A DNA stretch of 64,000 nucleotides from Nemopilema nomurai (Eukaryota; Cnidaria; Scyphozoa; Rhizostomeae; Rhizostomatidae). This document shows, one piece after another, positions 55,351 to 64,000 of this stretch. The DNA is taken from assembly GCA_003864495.1 (NCBI GenBank), contig PEDN01001394.1, positions 1 through 64,000 on the forward strand. The letters are read 5' to 3'. The position numbers and the translations under genes are program-made. The notes under the pieces are model-generated. The model worked only from the letters and a program-made list of their open reading frames with translations, was not told the DNA's origin and did no database searches. Numbering within the stretch: the stretch's first letter is position 1; every line of letters starts with the position of its first letter.

Positions 55351-56174
55351 AAAGCTAGCCCCTTGATGAACCAATTTTGTAACAAGTACAAAGCAAAACT
55401 GGAAAGATGAAGTAACAATTAAAATTGGATGTAACTGAGCTTGCCCAAAGCCAATTTCCATTCTTAATGTTTGAAAGATATCATGAAGCATTTTAAATCC
55501 TAAATAGGCAAGTTAGGGCAGAAACGAAGTTGTGGATTATAAAAACGTAGAATGAAGCTCTTGTTGGCATGTAAGGGCTGCTTGAAATAAGGAAACAAAA
55601 CGAGGAAAGGGTAAACGGAGTGGTGATATCAGATTGTACAACAAAGAAGGGCTGGAAAACGGTTTCCAGATCAGTGGTTGGAAAGTCTTGCCTGGAACTC
55701 ACTTGGAATCGAGAGCAAATTGCAAGCAGGCTATTCAGTTCTTGAATAATGAGTGTGATAACTCCTGAGGTTTGCACGTTTGCACTCAATGATCTTCATC
55801 GAAGTGATTGTTGATGCGATGTCTCTTGGTAAGAGAGTGCCATTCTTCGTATCCCCCTGTTTGAGCGTGACTTGTTTTGACCAGAATCAATATTTGGCAG
55901 TCAATGATACATTTCTAAAACCAAAAAATTTGCCCAATCTTTTTATGCGGTTACAGGAAGATTCAATAAAGAATAATTTTGATTTTATCATTAGTATTCT
56001 GAAATAAACAATTTCATCCCTTACGGGTCTATCGAAGCGTCATCATGTTACAAATAAAAGCCTGTTTAGCGATCTCCCATATTTGGTTCAAACTAGATTC
56101 AGAAAGAAACTGGTTTGACTCAAATCTAGAAAGCCGATCGAATCGGCTCTGAATTCGGTCCAGGCCCACGGAAG

Positions 56175-56350
56175 CCTTCGGTCCGGGTTCACGGTGACCT
56201 TTTTCCGGGCCAACAATGATCCTCGGTCCGGGTTAACGGTGATCTTCGGTCCGGGTTAACGGTGATCTTCGGTTCGGGTTAACGGTGATCCTCGGTCCGG
56301 GGTAACGGCGATCCTCGGTCCGGGGTAACGGCGATCCTCGGACCGGGTTC
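56175..56350. repeat. 23-bp minisatellite
   Basis: Units of CCTCGGTCCGGGTTAACGGT plus GAT, about six clear copies plus degenerate flanking ones. GC-rich in an AT-rich setting. Confidence 0.92.
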
Positions 56351-58006
56351 ACTTTAGTTTAGCTAAGTTTAGTTTAGGCACCTAGGGAAGTGGACAGGCA
56401 ATCTTACCACACACCCAAAATGAGCCCTTCCAACTTCCTTTATCGGAAATGGAATTTGGCTTTTGAAACTGACGATTAAAGAGTAGCCGGAACTTTTCGC
56501 CGGGCCTAAGACGCGGACAGAAAAGTTCTTTATCAAAGCGCATTGTTTACGATGTGTCTTTGCTGCAAAGAAGCCTTCGTTGCGGAAACCAGGATACTCT
56601 TTCTTCGATAAGTCGTTTTCGCCTTAGGTTGTTACTCACAGTGGGTTTGCCAACCCCATTACTTGGTCATGCTTTCAAAACTTCAGGCGGATAATCACCC
56701 GATCGTGTTTCATAGTCTGAATGGAAACGTGATAGCACATCAATGTTTGCTCTTTCGGATTAGAATATGTGAACTATCTAATTGTTCTTCATGTTTGGCT
56801 ATGACCACAATTATTGGAACTTTTATCTGTCACAGTGAGTGCGCATCACAGCTGCCGGTCTGGCCCACTGTGGCCCAAACTCCAGGGACACAAAATCAGG
56901 ACAGTCGTTGGTGCAGAATGATTGGCAGGTGGATCCCCCCCTTTAGTGTCTTTACCACCTTCTTGGGTATTGCTGTTAGCCATTGTTGTTATATTTTCTT
57001 GGCACTTTCTAAATCAGTGTAAAATTGACCGAGCATAGGGTGCGATTGCAATAAACTTGACACAAAGATCAGAGCCCCAGCCATGGAAAGGAATTGCCAT
57101 TGGTGCAATTTCGCATTATGGAGATGGAAGGCGTTGATCTTGAGAACAATTGAGTTTTGAATATGCAACCTGTCTTGCCAGCCCATTCAAGGCCAAGACA
57201 AAACGAAACATTGTTTTAACTTGAGCTCTTGAAGCGACTTGAAGAAAAAACAGAAATTGACCAACTTTACACTGGAGGGAAATATCAATAAATTTCATTG
57301 TGAATTCTGCTACTGTTTAAAAAGGCCTAATGCATAACAATTAGAAAACTAAAGTGTAATGTACGGAATTCGAACGAACGAGGGTATAATAATGATGCAT
57401 TACAATAAAACTGTTAGTTGCAACTTGAAATCGCCATGGAATTCCGTGACGTACAGGCATGAAACTGAGACTCCTCTTCAAAATGAGGCCCTCACAGGCT
57501 GTTGGGGACAGAATGAGTTGGTCGCATCGTTCTTCTGTCACTTTTAAGATACAGCTTGTAGATTTGTATTACTTTACCAGAAAAATACGAGTTTTAAGTT
57601 AAAGCTTCACTTTACATTGTCTATCTTGCAAAGTAAAAAACATTTCATGTAGTAAAGTCAAACTTTTTTTGGGGGGAGGGGATGCACTGTACGAAAAAGC
57701 AGTAGCAGAAATCATACACAAAAATAATGATTGACGTGCGAGCATAACGGAAGTATTAAGTTGGAATGAACACTTCATATGCGTTTAAAATACAAAATAC
57801 GTTTTGTAAGTGAAATAAAATACTGACAGTACGAAAAAGGAATGACGATAGAGTAAGTGACCCAGATGGACAAAGCATTTTAAGAACGGTGTTTTGATAC
57901 ATTAAATTTCAAATTTGGCCTCAAAAGTCGTTTCAAACCAGATTGCCTACTTGCAAAATAAACTTACATAGGAGTAACGTGCTTATTTTTTAAATTTAGA
58001 AGGGCT

Positions 58007-58012
58007 TTTATT
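58007..58012 (-). terminator. Probable poly(A) signal of VTA1
   Basis: AATAAA on the minus strand about 340 nt after the VTA1 stop codon, a reasonable 3' UTR length. Confidence 0.5.
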
Positions 58013-58351
58013 GATCATTGAAACAGCTTTAATAATAATTTGTCAAATAGTAGAAAATCAAAAACACTATTAGGTCACATTATTGGGTCTGGTTGGGTGC
58101 ATTTAGAAGGGCAACTTTGAAGAACATAGCAAATTCTGGCACAACTGCGCGAAAGAAGCTTTCAAATGGAATATAACAATTTCTGACCTTATAATTATAC
58201 TGCGCCTTCAGATACTATCATTAAATATGTCTCTTATTTTCAAAAACCCTTCACAATTAATCAGTCTGTAAGCTTTTTTCCCCGAGGCTCTTGTTCGTGG
58301 GTCATACTCCGTATCGTCAGTTTTCGAACATTGGGTTTATAGAACGCAGTC

Positions 58352-58522
58352 TTATTTACCACCCTTGAGCAGATTCAAAGCTTTGGTCAGATTCTCGACC
58401 GCCGTCGACACATCTTCGTATTGTAACGAACTGATGGCGTATTTACAGAACTTTGTGGCCAGCTGGTATTCGGCTGACCCTATCCCGCTTGATGAAGCGC
58501 CACCTGTCGCTGAACTGTCATC
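58352..58522 (-). CDS. VTA1: VTA1 exon 6: VPS4-binding C-terminal domain
   Basis: Phase 0, 56 codons plus TAA. EYQLATKFCKYAISSLQYED followed by VSTAVENLTKALNLLKGGK, nearly the same as the vertebrate C-terminus. Acceptor is GTCTATTTCAG. Confidence 0.95.
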   Translation of the reverse strand, partial: DDSSATGGASSSGIGSAEYQLATKFCKYAISSLQYEDVSTAVENLTKALNLLKGGK

Positions 58523-61500
58523 CTGAAATAGACATAAGATGTCATGAGTTGTTTCCTTCAATAGTAGCTTCAAGTCTATGAGACTTCAAAAAAACCATTT
58601 AAGTGAGAACAGCCTAGATTTTCGGGGTTTAAGCTGGGGTTTGGTACTGTACCCAAAGCAAAGTCACGACAATGGTATGTAAACGTCACAACAACGTCAT
58701 GTAAACGTCACAACAACGTCATGCCAACGTCACAACAACGTCATGACAACGGCAGGACTACGTCTCAACGTCAGAATAAGAAGCCAACACTTGATCAGAA
58801 CCCAGAGACAAACCATGGACATTTACCTCGTATGAAGAGTAGCTTTCTTTTGGCTCCTCCCTAGGGGGCGTGTAGCTTGTGCTTGGGGCGGGATATGGTG
58901 TCTGATTCTGCATAGTGGGCTGAGAAAAGCCAGGGGGTTGGGGCATATTTTGATATGGAGGATATCCAGCGCTTTGGTCCGAATACTCGGCAGAGAACTC
59001 AGCTCCCTCGAATTCGGAGCCCTGTGGCCCAGGGGTGGGAGTCTCCCCGGTTTGCAGGCACTTGTGGATGTATGTGGCCTTCCACTTGGCGTATCTCTGC
59101 TTCAACACAACCTGAAACCAATCACAGTTATCTTGGTAATATGACCAGTTTAATCAGACAAATTCATGCTGCATCCTTTCTAGTCTATCCTGACCTTTGA
59201 ATCAAAATTTTGAATTTCATTAAATTAAACTAAAAGGCCAAGCATGGTCGGGAATTTACTGCTATGAATAACATTCATTTTCATCAGCTTCTTAGCCTAG
59301 ATACATAGAAGTGTTTCCCTATCATCAGTTAAAAAAGTGTTTCCCTATCACCAGTGATAAAGAGGAATTGGGGTTGAAAAGTTCAACATTTGCAAATAGT
59401 TTCTAAATCATGGCTGATGATGTTGAACTCGCAATAACAAACAATAAAAACAACTATGCTTTTCAACTACACACAGCTACTCAACCATTAGATCTTAAAA
59501 ATCTGAAGGTAATATGCACTGATGCAATTTCATCATCTTTGGTTAAATGAATAATTAGTATTATTTTTTTCTAAAAGGGGCAAATAAACCAAGCAAGATA
59601 CTATCTATACTCTTTAACTTAATATATTGCGAGTTTGGCCACTCAAAAAGGGTGGCTGAAAGTGAAAACAGCTGGTAACTGTCCCAAGTGAAATAACTCC
59701 TTAATTCTTGGTGAAAAATTATACTTAAAGCAAAACCATTGATACCATATTAAGTGATATTTCATGTGTCATATGTCATATGAACAAAAATGAAGAAGAC
59801 TTAATAAAATGCTGCCATTAATTACTTCTTGCTGTTATCCAATGTTAAACCAGAAAGTAATGTCAAACAAGAAGTATTTCAGCATCAATTTTAAAGCCTT
59901 TCCATGCACTTTAAAAGATAATGCAAAAGCATGATTTCAAAGAGAGTAATTGACATAAGAAACCAAACCTCGTCTGACAACTCCCCAAACTGTTTCAATA
60001 CATCAAACAATAAGTTGGCAGAGTAAAAGGCTTTCACCAAACCTCTGAAAAATGAATTTTGACTACACTTCAAAACTTTGCTTTCATTCCACAACAAATT
60101 TTACAACAAAGACAACACTTTTGCAAAACAGTCATCATATTTTTACACTGTATCTGCTTCAGTATACAAAAGCTGAATACACATACTTGGTAAAGTTTGA
60201 CTTCCTATCCTCTTGATCTGCCCAGCTGAACAAATTCAATGAATTACCCTCCATATGAGCCTGGCCCACAATTTCATTAGAAACTGCCTCTATGCCTTGA
60301 GTTCCCAAATCCTTTTTTGCCTGTCAAAAGTGATATGGCTTAGAAAAAATAAGTCAAATAAATAAATAAATAAATATTTTCCTGAGGCCCAAAAGCCTTC
60401 GATACATTAGCATTTTGCTGTCTCAGATACATTCTTGAATGCCTGTTTCAGAAACTACTAAGCAAAATATTTAAAATAATAGACGGCTGCCATTTCTCCA
60501 AATATTCATGATTGAAGCATTTAAGAATTTAAAAAATTGAATTAAAGAAAGAAAAAATATATGCATGTGTTTCACATGTGTTTCTTTGGAAATGTATTCA
60601 ATAAAGTATCAAAAATTGGCTCACCTTTTCGAGCATATCCATGAGAATCAGCAAGTACTTCTTGCAATCTGGGCTTTTGCTGTCTGTAGCAATTGCCTTC
60701 TGGATGCAATATAGCCTGCCTAGAGAAAATAAGAAAAATGCTATTCCGGTGCAAAATAAATTGTATCAAAAAACTATTTTTGTCACAAGAAACAAATAGT
60801 TGTGCCCTTAAAAAATGAATAACCTGATAGGGCATGCTGTTTGCATCTACTTGATCCCTACTCTGCAAACTTTACAACCTCTTATAGCAAATGTTACATG
60901 TGACAGATTCCACAAAAAATCTTTAGAGGCATTTTTGTGCTAGAATTCATTCCAGCAAAGATTAGAGCATTAAACATTCAAATTTTGTCAATGATTCAAA
61001 TTTATTTTTCGAATTTGACACATTCAAATTTATTTTTCCTGTTAATGATTGTAGCCCTATGGGTTGATTAAGCTTTCTTGCAACTTTCCTTGCAGAAAAT
61101 GCTTTTGAATGCCTTTAGCCCATGCCAGTTACTTCCTTTTATGATCCTAACAGCAAGAAACGTGTCTAAGTCATTCGACTAATTCATCTAATTCATTCTA
61201 ATGTATTCCCTAGATATCTGCCAAACTTTTGAAATTCAAGGAAAACAGAAATGTTGTCTTTAAAATGAATTATTTCTCTCTCCTCCATTGCTACTTTGAT
61301 ACGTAATAGAAAAAGTGAAATCCTAGTCATTTCAATTCAATAATACTGAAGCCCCATACATATCAAACTTAGCAAATTAGAAATGGGTTCCTCAAAAGAT
61401 AACCAGTTGCGCAATCCAGTCCAAAATAGTAAACTGGCCTAGTTCCTTGTAGTTCAATGTGAACAGGCATCTTTCGGGATATCATTCAAAAGGAATAAGT

Positions 61501-61794
61501 AAGATACAGTAGCTTAGTTAAACAAATAAACTTCTGAGCTTGGTTATACGAGCTTATTTTTCAAATGATGATGCAACTGACCAAAAAAATCGATGCACAA
61601 ACTTTTCTGGCAGATCGACGGACTCCCTAAAGTTAGTGGATATATATATTTCTATTTTAAAATTGATAAAGTAAGACATAGGCAAGTAACTCACAGTAAT
61701 ATGCAACAACTGGCTCACGCTTGTCATATTCCTTTGCGAGTTTCATGTACGGAGAAATCACCTTTAACGTTGGAGGAAGGGGAGGCAGCTCCAT
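58352..61794 (-). CDS. VTA1: VTA1/LIP5, vacuolar protein sorting-associated protein VTA1 homologue (gene-level entry)
   Basis: Six exons (61695-61794, 60625-60719, 60187-60320, 59969-60044, 58827-59111, 58352-58522) chain in phase to a 286-aa protein; human VTA1 is 307 aa. The N-terminus (LKVISPYMKLAKEYDKREPV, then VAYYCRLY) and following helices form the tandem MIT-like domain that binds ESCRT-III tails. RYAKWKATYIHKCLQTGETP is the conserved end of that domain. A Pro/Tyr-rich linker follows. ATKFCKYAISSLQYEDVSTA starts the C-terminal VSL domain that dimerises and stimulates the AAA ATPase VPS4. The protein acts in the cytosol at endosomes in ESCRT-III disassembly. All key regions are intact. 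The start is the ATG at 61794, at the same place as the human start relative to PPLPP. Confidence 0.96.
58664..58770. repeat. 22-bp minisatellite
   Basis: Units of AAACGTCACAACAACGTCAT plus GT, about four copies, in the last VTA1 intron. Confidence 0.9.
58827..59111 (-). CDS. VTA1: VTA1 exon 5: end of MIT region and Pro/Tyr linker
   Basis: A phase 0-0 exon of 95 codons. VVLKQRYAKWKATYIHKCLQ then a disordered Gly/Pro/Tyr/Gln linker (YPPYQNMPQPPGFSQP) ending SYSSYE. Confidence 0.95.
59112..59968. other. VTA1 intron 4
   Basis: 0.86 kb of AT-rich intron. Nothing else is recognised. Confidence 0.6.
59969..60044 (-). CDS. VTA1: VTA1 exon 4
   Basis: 76 nt, phase 2 in, phase 0 out. GLVKAFYSANLLFDVLKQFG then ELSDE, matching the KSFYTASLLIDVITVFGELTDE helix of human VTA1. 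Donor is GAG|GTTTGG. Confidence 0.93.
60187..60320 (-). CDS. VTA1: VTA1 exon 3
   Basis: Phase 0 in, phase 2 out. AKKDLGTQGIEAVSNEIVGQ, AHMEGNSLNLFSWADQEDRK, SNFTK. This is the loop and helix between the two MIT-like modules. SLNLFSWADQED corresponds to YALKMFLYADNED in human. Confidence 0.92.
60625..60719 (-). CDS. VTA1: VTA1 exon 2
   Basis: Phase 1 in, phase 0 out. CRLYCIQKAIATDSKSPDCK followed by KYLLILMDMLEK, the second and third helices of the first MIT module. Confidence 0.93.
60720..61694. other. VTA1 intron 1
   Basis: About 1 kb of AT-rich intron without recognised features. Confidence 0.6.
61695..61794 (-). CDS. VTA1: VTA1 exon 1
   Basis: ATG at 61794 (ACAAAATGGA context). MELPPLPPTLKVISPYMKLA then KEYDKREPVVAYY, ending T|GTGAGT in phase 1. 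Confidence 0.95.
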
Positions 61795-64000
61795 TTTGTC
61801 CAGTTTATTTCTTTTGGAAAATCAAGTCTCATGTTCAAACCGAGGCTCCGAAGAAAACAGGTTTCTACTGCAGAAGTTAAAAATAGCCTCTGAAGTTTGA
61901 TAGAATCTGCGAAAAATATTGCTTCAAAGAGCCAAGAACAATAATGTTATAGAATGAACCTGTATGTTCTTGCATGAACCTGAACCTGTAGGTTAAGAGT
62001 CTCTTTCAACTTGTACGCCGAAAATTGCCTCCAAATGTCTTTCGGAAACATACGCTTTCCTTTTCATCGTGCCGTTAAGAAGGACATCAGTTCGAGAATA
62101 ATTGTTTCAAAAGAAACTACAAAAAAACAATAAATACTAGACTGGTTGTTGAAAAAACGATTTATTTGTCTTTGCGGTGCATAAACCCGTTTCAACAGCA
62201 AAAGTCACGAATTCACATGAAAAATTATGAAAATCGGCCTTATAATCAATTCAGGGTTATCGTTGAACTCTTTCACATCAAATAGGGTAAAGTTTAAAGC
62301 AGTTTATTAATTACCGTGAGCAAATGACACTTAGGAAAACAAGGTAGATAAATTTCCAGACAGTCTCCACAATGGGGGATTTCTTTGGAAGAGTTGCTTC
62401 ATTAAGGTAATGGTCACGGAGCAAGCAACTTCCTTTAAATGTGAAAGGAAAGAAGTGATAGAAATAGACTAATCCAGGCTTTTCGCAGGTAAGGTAAAAG
62501 AATCTTTTCGCTGATAACTCCGTTTTTTCTTCGATGAAAAAACGGTGTAGACAGGGCACACAAATCTCGTATTGAATTGAGGTCAGCGGTTTCCATGTAG
62601 AAAAAAGAACAGCGTGTTGGTTACCATGACAGCCAGACAACCCAAAGCTCAGTTGATTTCTGATCATCCGAACTGAAGAATCGAAGCTACACGTTTGAGC
62701 GAGAAAAAGAAAACAAAATAAATGAGGGATACACTGCTAAAGTATAAGGCTGGCATGGCAGCAATCTCTGACGTAAGGCCACCGAAGGAATTGCAAGGGA
62801 CGAGGACTCACATGCCAATGCTGACTTGCAAAGCATCACTTTTTGCTGAGGGCTTCACCAATAAGTCAAGGATGAAGAATGTTCGGGTATGAAACACACT
62901 TTCCGTGAAGTGGATTTTTCGTCTTGTTTATAAAGAATTTATTTAGAAGTAGCAAGTCCTTGCATCAATATAATAATAAGTAACAGTTTGAAGAACTGCT
63001 TACAAAGCTAACGGATGTTGCTTATACAATGCAAGTTCCGCTTCCAACATGCAAACAAATCTGAAAGAATTCATTCTGCAAATTACAATAATTCTAATCA
63101 ACGGACTCATGGTAAAAACTGAATCCTGCAGCAAATATCAAGCTTTTCAAAACAAAGCGTTTCTGCAAGTGTTTCTGAGTTCAAGCAGTCTAGGTGTTAT
63201 CAAATATTTATGACTGTCCATCCCAAGATTCTGCTTTCGTAAAACCTTTATTGTTTGAAAAAAATGCAGAAATGATAGAAACTGTAAAATACCTGCAGAT
63301 GAGCCAGTACAATCAAGCACGGCTGAGCATCAATAAACCGAATAATTACCGATTTGGGTTTAATTAGTATTGATTACGATGGTAGCAAACAGATTATTTA
63401 TAACAACGCATTCTTTTGTCTTTGTTGTTGTGTACGTGAGTTCTGCATAACTTTACCCACAAAACAATGCCAATGGAATCGACTGTCCAAATGGCCCTTT
63501 TAAATGACCATGTAGGAAAGTAAACAGATGCTTGAAGCTCCAATTAGCCCTCTGGTTTAGGTTTCATTTTTTAAAATCGATCGAGCAGCAAAGCCCCTGC
63601 AAATGGAGTTTACAAAGAAAATGCATAGTTAAAAAGGCCTGTTCTCTTACATCAAGTTTATAAATAGTTGTTATATTGCTAGTTGATGTTTTACTAGAAA
63701 ACCAGGTATTACTTGAGGAGGGCTTGTAAAGCCCGTCTGAAACTGAGATAAATGGACATCTGGATGAGTCTATCGCTTTCAACAAAAGAATTCAGTCAAC
63801 ATAAGTTGGAGCAGCTCCTATGTCTGCTCAAAATTCTTAGCAATTCTCCAAGATTAAAGTCAATATATTATTGGGCAAAAGTTGACGATCTAGGAATTTG
63901 AAGTTACCAAGCTGTTAGCTTCTCGTCATCTCTGCTCAGAATTAAATTACAAGTAACTGTTACTCTAGTTCGATGCACTGAAGTCCCAACTTGAATTAAG
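61795..64000. other. Upstream of VTA1, no gene recognised
   Basis: Contains the VTA1 5' UTR and promoter, then AT-rich DNA to the window end. A 118-codon minus-strand frame at 62311-62667 has no recognisable motif and no supported splice partners. No repeats stand out. Confidence 0.55.

Larger units (their letters stand above)
54991..58006. other. Intergenic region between REPS and VTA1
   Basis: Unique AT-rich DNA with two small tandem repeats (55229-55350 and 56175-56350). Open frames up to 119 codons occur on both strands, but none shows a recognisable domain, signal peptide or exon chain. Confidence 0.6.

Noticed and set aside
55493..57298. Possible gene in the REPS-VTA1 spacer from several 60-119 codon frames
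   Set aside because: Frames occur on both strands without consistent splice sites or recognisable protein motifs.
62311..62667. 118-codon minus-strand frame upstream of VTA1
   Set aside because: No domain, signal peptide or family resemblance, and no splice partner; the length is not remarkable for this much sequence.

Overview
The window is animal nuclear DNA, most likely from an anthozoan cnidarian such as a coral or sea anemone. It is AT-rich and has compact GT-AG introns. Its two recognisable genes have full vertebrate-like exon structures, and a third encodes a mosaic extracellular protein of a style common in cnidarians. The phylum is an inference. The animal origin is secure. No virus, prokaryotic gene, tRNA, rRNA or CRISPR array was found.

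Layout: (1) 1-16116 is a tandem satellite with a 173-bp period and about 93 units, running off the left edge. Every unit carries the 16-bp perfect palindrome CAAGGCTATAGCCTTG. Two decayed monomer-like pieces follow to about 16420. (2) 17233-37299, minus strand, is one large gene for a type I membrane protein. Chaining splice sites and reading phases gives: signal peptide, Arg-rich linker, TSP1, EGF, Ca-EGF, sushi-like module, eleven cadherin repeats, an EGF-like module, a membrane-proximal region with an RRRR site, a transmembrane helix, and a tail with three NPxY motifs (about 1883 aa). It has two alternative signal-peptide first exons. It also has a recent tandem copy of one cadherin exon with a 1-nt deletion, and a 1-nt frameshift in its largest exon. 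(3) 40675-54990, minus strand, is a REPS1/REPS2 homologue (16 coding exons, 908 aa) with one EH domain, proline-rich segments and a C-terminal coiled coil. (4) 58352-61794, minus strand, is a complete VTA1/LIP5 homologue (6 exons, 286 aa). Intergenic and intronic stretches hold several minisatellites and a MITE-like palindromic element. Nothing was recognised in 61.9-64 kb.

How the genes relate: all three are on the minus strand but are separate transcription units. REPS proteins act in clathrin/Ral-linked endocytosis and VTA1 activates VPS4 at the ESCRT-III step of multivesicular-body sorting, so two neighbours serve successive stages of receptor traffic. Human REPS1 and VTA1 both lie at 6q24, so the pair may be a remnant of ancestral animal linkage. 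The cadherin-like protein has NPxY motifs that could feed endocytic adaptors, but no functional tie to its neighbours is shown by sequence. Exon coordinates were worked out by hand from splice motifs and phase matching. They were not confirmed by transcripts.
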